DNA of 64,000 nucleotides from Bradyrhizobium xenonodulans (lineage in GTDB: Bacteria; Pseudomonadota; Alphaproteobacteria; Rhizobiales; Xanthobacteraceae), in NCBI RefSeq assembly GCF_027594865.1, contig NZ_CP089391.1:2200501-2264500 (forward strand), written 5' to 3'. The position numbers were made by a program, and so were the translations under genes. The notes beneath the pieces are model-generated. The model ran no database searches and was not told where the DNA came from. It saw only the letters and a program-made list of their open reading frames with translations. The first letter of the stretch is position 1; the number at the start of each line of letters is the position of its first letter. Shown in pieces: positions 1 through 7,782 of this stretch.

Positions 1-493
1 CGACCACCAGCCGGTCACGCAAAAAGATGCGCCCGACAAGGCTTTCATCCGGATCGGGATTGACCCGGATCACGAGGTCAAAACCCTCCTCGATCATGTC
101 GACGTAGCGATCGTCCGTCGTGACCTCGAGCCGGACTTGCGGATGCCTGAGCGCGAAGCCGGCCGCAAGCCGGCCCATCGCAGTTTGCGAAAAGAGCATT
201 GGAGCGCTGATCCGCAACCTGCCTTTTGGCTTGTCGCCGCCCGAGGCGATCGCTGCCGCCGTCTCGTCGAGCTCGGTGAGGAGTGCTCCCGTCCGCTCGT
301 AGAGTGTTCGTCCTTCCTGGGTGAGCTTGAGCGTGCGTCCGCCGCGCTCGAAGAGACGCAAATCGAGGCTGCTCTCGAGCTCGGACACGCGCCGGGACAA
401 GGTCGCCTTGGGACGTCCCGTTGCGCGGGCGGCCTTTCCGAACCCTCCGTGGCGGGCGACGAGGTTGAAGTCGGCGAGGGCAAGCAAATCCAT
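1..493 (-). CDS. LysR-family transcriptional regulator (3' end outside window)
   Basis: The reverse strand reads MDLLALADFNLVARHGGF followed by a winged helix-turn-helix with the typical LysR pattern (KAARATGRPKATLSRRVSELE, then LFERGGRTLKLTQEG). About 164 residues are visible: the whole DNA-binding domain (about 1-60), the linker helix and the start of the periplasmic-binding-like effector domain. The reading frame is open to position 1, so the C-terminal part is missing. ATG at 493 was chosen because it places the helix-turn-helix at the usual distance from the N terminus; an in-frame GTG lies 9 nt upstream. The gene is divergent from two NAD(P)-binding proteins, the usual arrangement for a LysR protein controlling its neighbour. 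The effector is unknown. Confidence 0.9.
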   Translation of the reverse strand, partial: MDLLALADFNLVARHGGFGKAARATGRPKATLSRRVSELESSLDLRLFERGGRTLKLTQEGRTLYERTGALLTELDETAAAIASGGDKPKGRLRISAPMLFSQTAMGRLAAGFALRHPQVRLEVTTDDRYVDMIEEGFDLVIRVNPDPDESLVGRIFLRDRLVV

Positions 494-507
494 CTGTTCC
501 ACCAATG

Positions 508-533
508 AGACGGTCTGTCCAAATATACCGTCT
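508..533. promoter_or_regulatory. Inverted repeat in the lysR / NmrA-like intergenic region, candidate LysR operator
   Basis: AGACGGT (508-514) and ACCGTCT (527-533) form a perfect 7-bp inverted repeat with a 12-nt AT-richer spacer. It sits 15 bp from the lysR start and 65 bp upstream of the divergent gene. The size and symmetry resemble LysR-type recognition sites, although the spacing is not the textbook T-N11-A. Function is inferred from position only. Confidence 0.45.
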
Positions 534-597
534 ATCGGCTCGTATGTGGATCATTAATTTCCGGGGTGTCTTCTGACCCCAACCTGGAGTGATCCCC

Positions 598-1467
598 ATG
601 ACCATCCTCGTTACCGGTGCCACCGGCACCATCGGCCGCAACGTCGTTGAACAGCTCGTCAAGCGCGGCGCCGATGTGCGCGCGCTCGTCCGCGATCCTG
701 CCAAGGCCAACCTCCCGGCTGAGGTCACCGTCGTGCAGGGCGACCTGCTCGACGTCGACGCGCTCCGCGGCGCCTTTCGTGGAGTCTCGACCCTGTTCCT
801 GCTCAACGCCGTCGTCCCGGATGAATTCACGCAGGCGCTGATCGCGCTCAATCTGGCCCGCGAGGCGGGCGTCGAGCGGGTCGTCTACCTCTCGGTGATC
901 CACAGCGATCGCTATGTGAATGTGCCGCACTTCGCGGGCAAGTTTGGCGTCGAGCGGATGATCGAGCAGATGGGCTTCAACGCCACCATCCTGCGTCCCG
1001 CCTACTTCATGAACAATGATCTCACGATCAAGGACGTGGTGACCGGCTACGGCGTCTACCCGATGCCGATCGGCAGCAAGGGCCTAGCCATGATCGACGC
1101 ACGCGATATCGGCGAGATCGCGGCCATCGAGCTCATCCGCCGCGAGCGGGCCGCAGCGCCGCTTCCGCTCGCACGCATCAATCTCGTCGGTCCCGAAACG
1201 CTGACCGGCGCGAAAGCCGCCGCAATCTGGTCCGACGTGCTCGGTCGCACGATCGCCTATCCCGGCGACGATACCGCCGGCTTCGAGAAGAACCTCAGGC
1301 AGTTCATGCCGAGCTGGATGGCCTTCGACATGCGGCTGATGAGCGAGCGCTTCCTCACCGAGGGAATGATCCCGGAGGCCGGCGACGTCGAGCGTCTGAC
1401 CGCGCTCCTGGGCCGTCCGCTGCGCACCTATCGCGACTTCGTTTCCGGGATCGCGGCTTCGGCCTGA
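598..1467 (+). CDS. NmrA-like / atypical SDR NAD(P)-binding protein
   Basis: A protein of 289 residues starting MTILVTGATGTIGRNVVEQL. The glycine-rich GATGTIG motif in the first beta-alpha-beta unit marks an NAD(P)-binding Rossmann fold, and the rest (VQGDLLD, VYLSVIHSD, LRPAYFMNN) fits the NmrA/atypical short-chain dehydrogenase group. These are often quinone or azo reductases or redox sensors; the substrate is unknown. ATG 598 was chosen because GGAG at 585-588 is well spaced for it; a GTG at 589 is also in frame. It is divergent from the LysR gene and 35 bp upstream of a second NAD(P)-binding protein, so both probably share a promoter and regulator. Confidence 0.8.
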   Translation: MTILVTGATGTIGRNVVEQLVKRGADVRALVRDPAKANLPAEVTVVQGDLLDVDALRGAFRGVSTLFLLNAVVPDEFTQALIALNLAREAGVERVVYLSVIHSDRYVNVPHFAGKFGVERMIEQMGFNATILRPAYFMNNDLTIKDVVTGYGVYPMPIGSKGLAMIDARDIGEIAAIELIRRERAAAPLPLARINLVGPETLTGAKAAAIWSDVLGRTIAYPGDDTAGFEKNLRQFMPSWMAFDMRLMSERFLTEGMIPEAGDVERLTALLGRPLRTYRDFVSGIAASA

Positions 1468-1502
1468 TCACAATCCACAATCCGGCAATAAGGAATTCCG
1501 TC

Positions 1503-2159
1503 ATGACCTATTCGACTGCCCCTGATCCGCCGAAGCTCCTGGTCCTTGGTGCGACAGGAGCCACCGGTCGCCTGATCGTCAGCCAGGCCGCCGCACGAGG
1601 CTACGACGTCACTGTGCTCGTGCGGTCCGCCGAGAAGGCGGGTGATCTGAAGGGGGCGAACCTCGTCGTCGGCGATGCCCGCGACGAGTCCGCCCTGCGC
1701 GAGGCGCTCAAAGGCCGCGACGCGGTCGTCAGCGCACTCGGCACGCCAGCGAGTCCGTTTCGCGAAGTGACGCTCTTGTCGACCGCGACGCGTTCGCTCG
1801 TGAACGCGATGAAGGCCGAGCAGGTCTCGCGTCTGATCTGCATCACGGGCATCGGCGCCGGCGACAGTGCGGGACACGGCGGCTTTCTGTTCGACAAGCT
1901 GATCTTCCCGCTGCTTTTGCGCAAGGTGTATGTCGACAAGAACCGGCAGGAGGCGATCGTCAGAGACAGCGGGCTCGATTGGGTTCTCGTTCGGCCTTCC
2001 ATCCTGAATAACAAGTCCGGCAACAGCGCCGTCAGAGCGCTCACCGATCTGTCCGACTTCCATGGCGGATCCATATCGCGGGAGGACGTTGCGAGATTTG
2101 TCCTGGACCAGGTGCGCGCCGATGCGTGGCTGCATCGCTCTCCGCTGATCACGTGGTGA
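1503..2159 (+). CDS. NAD(P)H-binding protein, atypical SDR family
   Basis: A protein of 218 residues with an N-terminal Rossmann motif (LLVLGATGATGRLIVSQA, about residues 12-29), an acidic turn after beta 3 (VVGDARDE) and the segment GWVLVRPS-like DWVLVRPSIL near residue 160. This is the NAD(P)H-binding family of atypical SDRs, of which flavin reductases and NAD-dependent epimerase-like proteins are members. The length (about 210-220) is typical of the single-domain form. It follows the NmrA-like gene on the same strand and is probably co-transcribed. No catalytic Tyr-x-x-x-Lys pair is evident, so a sensor or reductase role is as likely as a dehydrogenase role. Confidence 0.78.
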   Translation: MTYSTAPDPPKLLVLGATGATGRLIVSQAAARGYDVTVLVRSAEKAGDLKGANLVVGDARDESALREALKGRDAVVSALGTPASPFREVTLLSTATRSLVNAMKAEQVSRLICITGIGAGDSAGHGGFLFDKLIFPLLLRKVYVDKNRQEAIVRDSGLDWVLVRPSILNNKSGNSAVRALTDLSDFHGGSISREDVARFVLDQVRADAWLHRSPLITW

Positions 2160-2185
2160 CCGCCGGGCCCGCGCGACGCTCCCGA

Positions 2186-3922
2186 TCAGCGGGCGTGCAG
2201 CAGCGCCAGCAGCACGACGACGGCGCAGGCGAGCGCCGCCGAGGTCAGCTTCCAGAACATCAACGGGCTGCGCTCCAGGAGGGGCGTGATCCGCGTGTCG
2301 AGATAGGCCGGATTGGGCGAGCGCAGCTCGAACACGAATTCGGACAGGTCTTCGTGCCGTTTGTAGGGATCCGGATGGAGCGCGCGCCTGAGTGCGCCAT
2401 CGACCCAGGCGGGCACATTGCGATCGTCGTCAGCCGGGCGGTATTTGAGCCTGCGGACATCCGACTTTCGCCGGATCCGGGCGACCTGCGTGCCATAGGG
2501 CAGTTTTCCGGTGAGCATCTGGTAGCAGATCACGGCGAGCGAAAACATGTCGGAGCGCGGCGTGCCGCCCTGCCCAAGAAAATACTCCGGCGCCGTATAC
2601 TGGACCGTTCCCAGGATTTCGTCGCCCTCGTCCTGCGGCGCGGCCTCCGCGACGCCCGCGACCCTGACCGACCCGAAATCGATGATCTTCGCAGTGCCCG
2701 TCTTGTCGATCAGGATGTTGTCGGGCCTGAGGTCCTGATGCAGCATCTCCATGCGGTGGAAGGCGCGCAGGCCCGCGGCGATCTGCTCGATGAGGCCACG
2801 GACGGTTTCGAGATCGGGGCGCGGATTGTCGATCATCCACTGCCGCAGGGTTTGCCCTTCGACGAATTCGGTCGCGACGTAGAGGTAGCTGCGCCGCCTG
2901 GACTTTGACAGCGGCTTCAGCACGTGCGGGCTGTCGATCCGCCGCGCGATCCATTCCTCCATCAGGAAGCGCTTGAGATAAGCGGCGTTGTCGCGCAGAT
3001 CGATCGACGGCAGCTTGAGCGCGACCGGCTCCTCGGTCTCGGCATCGACGGCAAGGTAGATATGACTGCGGCTGCTGCCGTGGATCTCCCTGACGATCCG
3101 GTAGCCGTCGAACATCGTCCGCGGCTCCGGCAGCGGAGGCAGCGGCAGCTCGGAGGTCTGATTGAAGATGCCGGCCGGTTCGCGCTGCGGCACCGCATCG
3201 ATGCGCAGGATCTGCACGGTGATGTTGTCGTCGCTGCCGCGCCGGTAGGCTTCCTCGACGATCGCCTTCGCGGCCCCGTCGAGCTCGCCTGCATGCTCGC
3301 TGAGCACGCCGGTGATGAAACGCGCGTCGACGAATTCGTAGGCGCCGTCGGTTGCGAGCAGGAAGGTGTCGCCGGCCTCGATCTCGAAATTCTGGTAGTC
3401 GATCTCGAGCTGCGGATTGATGCCGAGCGCGCGGCCGAGATAGGTCTGTTCCGACGACACGATGATGCGGTGATCGTCGGTGAGCTGCTCGAGCGCCTTG
3501 CCGGCGACGCGGTAGACGCGACAGTCGCCGACATGGAAGATGTGCGCGGTGGTCGCCTTGATGACCATGGCACTGAGGGTGCAGACATAGCCCTTGTCGC
3601 GGTCATAGGCGTATTGGCTCTTGCGCGTCTGCGCGTGCAGCCAGGAATTGGTGGCATTCAGCACGCGGCGGGCGGAGGTCTTCACCGTCCAGGATTCCGA
3701 CGTGCAGTAATAGTCCATCAGGAAGCTCTTGACCGCCGACTCGCTGGCGATCTGGCTCACCGTGCTGGAGGAGATGCCGTCGGCGAGAACGGCCGCAATC
3801 CCCTTCAGGCTGAGCAGCGGCTCTTCCGGAACGAGGACGCCGTGAAAATCCTGGTTGACGGGCTTGCGGCCCTTGTCGGAGTGCTGGCCGACCGAGATCA
3901 GGAGTCCGCGGGTCATCGTCAT
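2186..3922 (-). CDS. Bifunctional PP2C phosphatase / Ser-Thr protein kinase, membrane-anchored
   Basis: A single chain of about 578 residues. Residues 10-245 are a PP2C-type phosphatase with metal-binding acidic residues (VNQD near 25, LADG near 48, ATDG near 192, SDDN near 232). Residues 275-535 are a Hanks-type kinase: VALK lysine near 303, catalytic loop HQDLRPDN near 396-403, DFG near 417 and APE near 446. The glycine-rich loop (IHGSSRSH) is weak. The C-terminal 22 residues form one membrane segment, so both domains should face the cytoplasm. It lies 60 bp downstream of the nitrite-type channel gene and is probably co-transcribed with it from the sigma-54-like promoter at 5061-5077. Proteins of this architecture occur in other nitrate assimilation clusters; the target is not known. 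Confidence 0.9.
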   Translation of the reverse strand: MTMTRGLLISVGQHSDKGRKPVNQDFHGVLVPEEPLLSLKGIAAVLADGISSSTVSQIASESAVKSFLMDYYCTSESWTVKTSARRVLNATNSWLHAQTRKSQYAYDRDKGYVCTLSAMVIKATTAHIFHVGDCRVYRVAGKALEQLTDDHRIIVSSEQTYLGRALGINPQLEIDYQNFEIEAGDTFLLATDGAYEFVDARFITGVLSEHAGELDGAAKAIVEEAYRRGSDDNITVQILRIDAVPQREPAGIFNQTSELPLPPLPEPRTMFDGYRIVREIHGSSRSHIYLAVDAETEEPVALKLPSIDLRDNAAYLKRFLMEEWIARRIDSPHVLKPLSKSRRRSYLYVATEFVEGQTLRQWMIDNPRPDLETVRGLIEQIAAGLRAFHRMEMLHQDLRPDNILIDKTGTAKIIDFGSVRVAGVAEAAPQDEGDEILGTVQYTAPEYFLGQGGTPRSDMFSLAVICYQMLTGKLPYGTQVARIRRKSDVRRLKYRPADDDRNVPAWVDGALRRALHPDPYKRHEDLSEFVFELRSPNPAYLDTRITPLLERSPLMFWKLTSAALACAVVVLLALLHAR

Positions 3923-3982
3923 CACCAGGAGAGGGGAGCCTCACCCTGCTCGGGCGAAGCTCCCCTGTCGAGACGTATTCGA

Positions 3983-4822
3983 TCAGGCAACGACGCGGGG
4001 CTTGGCAGCCTTGTCGGCCTGGCGCTTCGGCAGGGTCATGACGTGCGTGGCGTAGAGGGTCATGCCAGTGAAGGCAAGGCCGCCGACGAGGTTGCCGAGC
4101 ACGGTCGGGATCTCGTTCCAGATCAGATAGTCCATGATCGAGAACTTTGCGTGCAGCATCAGGCCCGACGGGAACAGGAACATGTTCACCACCGAGTGTT
4201 CGAACACCATGTAGAAGAACACCAGGATCGGCATCCACATCGCGATGACCTTGCCCGGGACCGAGGTCGAGATCATGGCGCCGACGACGCCGGTCGAGAC
4301 CATCCAGTTGCAGAGCATGCCGCGCAGGAACAGCGTCGCCATGCCGGCTGCACCGTGCGCGGCATAGCCGAGCGTTCGGCCTTCGCCGATATTGCCGATG
4401 GCGGCGCCGACCTTATCGGGGTCCTGAGTGAAGCCGAACGTCGTGACGAAAGCCATCATGAAGGCGACGGTGAAAGCGCCGGCGAAATTGCCGACGAAGA
4501 CGAGGCCCCAGTTGCGCAGCACGCCGCCAAAGGTGACGCCCGGCCGCTTGTCGATCAGGGCGAGCGGCGAGAGCACGAACACGCCGGTCAGAAGATCGAA
4601 GCCAAGCAGATAGAGCATGACGAAGCCGACCGGGAACAGCAGCGCGCCGATCAGCGGCTGGCCGGTGTTGACGTTGATCGTCACGGCGAACCAGGCTGCC
4701 AGCGCCAGGATGGCGCCGGCCATGTAGGCCCGGATGATGGTATCCCGGGTGGACATGAAGATCTTGGACTCGCCCGCATCCACCATCTTGGTGACGAATT
4801 CCGAAGGCGCGAGATACGACAT
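3983..4822 (-). CDS. Formate/nitrite transporter (FNT) family channel, probable nitrite channel
   Basis: A protein of 279 residues starting MSYLAPSEFVTKMVDAGE, with six predicted membrane segments. It carries the family signatures RGMLCNWMV, FEHSVVNMF (the conserved channel histidine near residue 209) and PTVLGNLVGG. FNT proteins are pentameric channels for formate or nitrite. In this nitrate-assimilation setting nitrite (NirC-like) is the likely substrate; this is inference. The start at 4822 is supported by AAAGGA about 8 nt upstream and by the family's usual N terminus; a longer reading frame upstream does not match the family. It is divergent from nrtA across 671 bp and leads into the kinase/phosphatase gene. 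Confidence 0.9.
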   Translation of the reverse strand: MSYLAPSEFVTKMVDAGESKIFMSTRDTIIRAYMAGAILALAAWFAVTINVNTGQPLIGALLFPVGFVMLYLLGFDLLTGVFVLSPLALIDKRPGVTFGGVLRNWGLVFVGNFAGAFTVAFMMAFVTTFGFTQDPDKVGAAIGNIGEGRTLGYAAHGAAGMATLFLRGMLCNWMVSTGVVGAMISTSVPGKVIAMWMPILVFFYMVFEHSVVNMFLFPSGLMLHAKFSIMDYLIWNEIPTVLGNLVGGLAFTGMTLYATHVMTLPKRQADKAAKPRVVA

Positions 4823-4882
4823 CAATGGTTCCTTTTGCTTCGTAAGTGAGATCGACACACCCTCTGGGAGAGCGCGGCTGAA

Positions 4883-4914
4883 CGTCGTTGGCCGTGCGGG
4901 CTGGCCGGCCGCAC
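4883..4914 (-). promoter_or_regulatory. Leader RNA element of the FNT transcript: hairpin plus CAACGACG
   Basis: On the minus strand a 6-bp stem (GTGCGG/CCGCAC, 4894-4914, 9-nt loop) is followed 3 nt later by CAACGACG (4883-4890). The same octamer occurs close to the start codons of nrtA and narK. Leaders of nitrate assimilation operons are often controlled by ANTAR-domain antiterminators (NasT or NasR). This element is a candidate target, inferred from recurrence and position. Confidence 0.35.
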
Positions 4915-5060
4915 GAGGGCTATGGAAAGTTGGAAGCCTTGAGATTCGCGTCACGAGGATTGAGCCGGGGAGGGCCGCGAAGCAGTTGAGCTTCCGGATG
5001 CAGCCGCCAGAGGCCGCAACTATGCGGCAAGCCGCAGTCTTCGTTGACTGTTATGGAAAT

Positions 5061-5077
5061 GCAAGTTGCGTGCCGGC
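5061..5077 (-). promoter_or_regulatory. Sigma-54 (-24/-12) type promoter for the FNT-kinase unit
   Basis: The minus strand reads CGGCACGCAACTTGCA, matching the RpoN consensus TGGCACG-N4-TTGCW at all positions except the first T. Transcription would start near 5050, giving a leader of about 230 nt. The first G of the -24 GG (5075) lies 111 bp from the centre of the palindrome at 5186. Confidence 0.6.
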
Positions 5078-5168
5078 CGGCTGGGTTAGAAAGATGAAGT
5101 AATATCAACGGGATGGGTCTCTGCCCGCTCTGCCTTCGTGGCAATTGTCGACCTCTTGCTTGATCTGT

Positions 5169-5203
5169 TGCCCAAGGTTTGTGCGCCGCACAAGGATTGG
5201 GCA
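5169..5203. promoter_or_regulatory. Imperfect 35-bp palindrome, candidate enhancer shared by divergent FNT and nrtA promoters
   Basis: Arms of 16 nt (5169-5184 and 5188-5203) flank GCC; 13 of 16 positions pair. The core TTTGTGC-GCC-GCACAAG and the flank TCGCAAATTT downstream are repeated upstream of narK. The centre (5186) is 111 bp from the -24 element of the FNT promoter and 112 bp from that of nrtA, so one site could serve both. The likely binder is NtrC or another sigma-54 activator. Confidence 0.55.
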
Positions 5204-5295
5204 GGTCGCAAATTTCAGGTGCGCAGCGCTCCTGCGGCAGCCTGCCGCAATCTCCATAACATGTTGATTATTAGTTCGTTTTCAGTCCGTCGGGC

Positions 5296-5312
5296 TTGGC
5301 ACGAAGCTTGAA
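5296..5312 (+). promoter_or_regulatory. Sigma-54 (-24/-12) type promoter for nrtABC
   Basis: TTGGCACGAAGCTTGAA contains TGGCACG-N4-TTGAA, a perfect -24 element and a near-perfect -12 element (TTGA instead of TTGC). Transcription would begin around 5322, leaving a leader of about 170 nt before nrtA. This indicates control by RpoN and an enhancer-binding protein, as expected for nitrogen-limited expression. Confidence 0.65.
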
Positions 5313-5379
5313 TAGTTCCATGTCGACGCCATTGAAGCCGTCCCGCGAGACTTCTCATCCGAATTTGCTGACGCCACCA

Positions 5380-5397
5380 GACGGGGGTCTCCCCGTC
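5380..5397 (+). promoter_or_regulatory. Leader hairpin upstream of nrtA
   Basis: GACGGGG (5380-5386) and CCCCGTC (5391-5397) form a perfect 7-bp stem with a 4-nt loop within the nrtA leader. CTGCAACGACGCA at 5470-5482, just before the ribosome-binding site, is identical to a 13-mer at the same relative place upstream of narK. It may be part of an antitermination leader responding to nitrate (NasT-type); this is inferred. Confidence 0.4.
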
Positions 5398-5493
5398 GTG
5401 CGTTCGCATGCGCCAATGACGGCGCCGCCGGACGGACGGGCTGCTCGTGTGCACTGACGCCACTCAATTCTGCAACGACGCAAAGGACGACAC

Positions 5494-6813
5494 ATGACCA
5501 AGCGCACCCGCCGGCCCCCGGACAATGGGCTCAGCCGCCGCCACTTGTTGAAGGCGGCAGGCTCTACCGCCGCACTTCTTGCCGCCGCCAAGCTCAATTT
5601 CCCTGCCGGCGCCTTCGCGCAGGATTCAGGCCCCGAGGTCAAGGGCGCCAAGCTCGGCTTCATCGCACTCTCCGATGCCGGCCCGCTCTTCGTCGCCAAG
5701 GACAAGGGTCTGTTCGCCAAATACGGCGTGCCCGACACCGACGTGCAGAAGCAGGCCTCCTGGGGCACCACGCGCGACAACCTCGTGCTCGGCTCGGAAG
5801 GCAACGGCATCGACGGCGCGCACATCCTGACCCCGATGCCTTACCTCATCTCCGCCGGCAAGGTGACGCAGAACAACCAGCCGACGCCGATGTACATCCT
5901 GGCGCGGCTCAATCTCGACAGCCAGTGCATCTCCGTCGCCAATGAATACGCCGACCTCAAGCTCGGCGTCGATGCTTCGGCTTTCAAGGCGGCGCTGGAG
6001 AAGAAGAAGGCCTCCGGCAAGGCCGTGAAGGCCGCCATGACCTTCCCCGGCGGCACCCACGACCTCTGGCTCCGCTACTGGCTCGCCGCCGGCGGCATCG
6101 ATCCCGACAAGGACATCGAGACCATTGTGGTGCCGCCGCCGCAGATGGTGGCCAACATGAAGGTCGGCACCATGGACTGCTTCTGCGTCGGCGAGCCCTG
6201 GAACCTGCAACTGATCCACCAGAACATCGGCTACACCGCGGTCACGACCGGCGAGCTCTGGAACAAGCATCCGGAGAAGTCGTTCGGCATGCGCGCGGCC
6301 TTCGTCGACAAATATCCAAAGGCGGCCAAGGCGCTGCTGATGGCGGTGATGGAGGCCCAGCAATGGTCCGACAAGGCCGAGAACAAGGCCGAGCTCGCCG
6401 CCATCATGGGCAAGCGGCAGTGGATGAACTGCCCGGTCGACGACGTGCTCGACCGCACCTCGGGCAAGTTCGACTACGGCATCCCCGGCAAGGTGGTCGA
6501 GAACTCGCCGCACATCATGAAGTACTGGCGCGACTTCGCTTCCTATCCGTTCCAGAGCCACGATCTCTGGTTCCTCACGGAGGATATTCGCTGGGGCAAG
6601 TACGAGGCGAATTTCGACACCAAGGCGCTGATCGCCAAGGTCAATCGCGAGGACATGTGGCGCGATGCGGCCAAGACGCTCGGCGTGGCGGCTTCCGAGA
6701 TCCCGACCTCCACCTCGCGCGGCAAGGAGACCTTCTTCGACGGCAAGGTGTTCGATCCCGAAAATCCGGCGGCCTATCTGAAATCGCTCGCGATCAAGCG
6801 CGTCGAAGTCTGA
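5494..6813 (+). CDS. nrtA: Nitrate ABC transporter, periplasmic substrate-binding protein
   Basis: A 439-residue protein with a twin-arginine signal: SRRHLLKAAG at 14-23 followed by an alanine-rich hydrophobic stretch and a likely cut after AFA near residue 42. The mature part begins with KLGFIALSDAGPLFVAKDKGLFAKYG, typical of the NrtA/CmpA/NMT1 group that binds nitrate, nitrite or bicarbonate. GTG/ATG ambiguity is absent: ATG 5494 follows AAAGGA. It is the first gene of nrtABC, about 170 nt downstream of a sigma-54 promoter. The neighbours narK, bjgb, flp and nasC make nitrate the likely ligand. The protein would capture nitrate in the periplasm for the NrtBC import complex. Confidence 0.92.
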   Translation: MTKRTRRPPDNGLSRRHLLKAAGSTAALLAAAKLNFPAGAFAQDSGPEVKGAKLGFIALSDAGPLFVAKDKGLFAKYGVPDTDVQKQASWGTTRDNLVLGSEGNGIDGAHILTPMPYLISAGKVTQNNQPTPMYILARLNLDSQCISVANEYADLKLGVDASAFKAALEKKKASGKAVKAAMTFPGGTHDLWLRYWLAAGGIDPDKDIETIVVPPPQMVANMKVGTMDCFCVGEPWNLQLIHQNIGYTAVTTGELWNKHPEKSFGMRAAFVDKYPKAAKALLMAVMEAQQWSDKAENKAELAAIMGKRQWMNCPVDDVLDRTSGKFDYGIPGKVVENSPHIMKYWRDFASYPFQSHDLWFLTEDIRWGKYEANFDTKALIAKVNREDMWRDAAKTLGVAASEIPTSTSRGKETFFDGKVFDPENPAAYLKSLAIKRVEV

Positions 6814-6872
6814 TGGAGCCAGCGGCCGCCCTCGGGCGGCCGCATCGTCCTCGCGAAGCCGGAGAGATCACG

Positions 6873-7769
6873 ATGAACATGACTGCCACCAAGATCGAGG
6901 TTGAGACCGCGACGCCTGCGGCCGTTGCCGCACCGGTCGTCGCAATGACACCAAAACGCCCGCCGCGCAGCGAGACCTACGCGCGCATGGCGCGGGAGAC
7001 TGCCGTGCGCGTCATCCCGCCGTTGGTCGTGATCGCGCTATTGACGCTGATATGGGAGCTGGTCTGCCGCCGCGCCGGCTCGGCGCTGCCGCCGCCGTCG
7101 AAAGTGTTCAAGGATACCAAGGAGCTGATCCTCGATCCGTTCTTCGATCATGGCGGCATCGACAAGGGCCTGTTCTGGCATCTGTCCGCCAGTCTCCAGC
7201 GCGTCGCCTTCGGCTATTCGCTGTCCGCGATCGCCGGCATCGGCCTCGGCGTCCTGGTGGGGCAGTCGGTCTGGGCCATGCGGGGGCTCGATCCGCTGTT
7301 CCAGGTGCTGCGCACCATTCCGCCGCTGGCCTGGCTGCCGCTGTCGCTCGCCGCGTTCCGCGACGGCCAGCCCTCGGCGATCTTCGTCATCTTCATCACC
7401 TCGATCTGGCCGATCATCATCAACACCGCGGTCGGCATCCGCAACATCCCGCAGGACTACCGCAACGTCGCCGCGGTGGTGCAGCTCAACCCGCTCGAAT
7501 TCTTCGCCAAGATCATGATCCCGGCGGCGGCGCCGTACATTTTCACGGGTCTTCGCATCGGTATCGGCCTGTCCTGGCTCGCCATCATCGCGGCCGAAAT
7601 GCTGATCGGCGGCGTCGGCATCGGCTTCTTCATCTGGGACGCCTGGAACTCGTCGCATATCAGCGAGATCATCCTGGCACTGTTCTATGTCGGCATCGTC
7701 GGCTTCGTGCTCGACCGCCTGATCGCGGGCCTCGGCAAGATCGTCACCCGCGGCACGGCGCAGAACTGA
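6873..7769 (+). CDS. nrtB: Nitrate ABC transporter, inner-membrane permease
   Basis: A 298-residue permease of the BPD_transp_1 family with a polar N-terminal extension (about 40 residues) and about six membrane helices (first near VIPPLVVIALLTLIWELV). The cytoplasmic EAA-type coupling loop lies around VVQLNPLEFFAKIMIPAAAPYIFTG. The length matches NrtB/SsuC-type permeases. ATG 6873 follows GGAGAG at 6861; longer readings into nrtA are not supported. It is 59 bp downstream of nrtA and 13 bp upstream of nrtC, so the three genes form one operon encoding a high-affinity nitrate importer. Confidence 0.92.
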   Translation: MNMTATKIEVETATPAAVAAPVVAMTPKRPPRSETYARMARETAVRVIPPLVVIALLTLIWELVCRRAGSALPPPSKVFKDTKELILDPFFDHGGIDKGLFWHLSASLQRVAFGYSLSAIAGIGLGVLVGQSVWAMRGLDPLFQVLRTIPPLAWLPLSLAAFRDGQPSAIFVIFITSIWPIIINTAVGIRNIPQDYRNVAAVVQLNPLEFFAKIMIPAAAPYIFTGLRIGIGLSWLAIIAAEMLIGGVGIGFFIWDAWNSSHISEIILALFYVGIVGFVLDRLIAGLGKIVTRGTAQN

Positions 7770-7782
7770 GGGAGAAGAGCAC

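Noticed and set aside
2924..4849. A 641-codon plus-strand frame opposite the kinase and the FNT channel
   Set aside because: Both minus-strand proteins carry diagnostic motifs; this frame reads as low-complexity Arg/Asp/His sequence.
4734..5102. A short plus-strand frame in the FNT/nrtA intergenic region
   Set aside because: It overlaps the FNT start and the sigma-54 promoter and shows no domain or ribosome-binding site.
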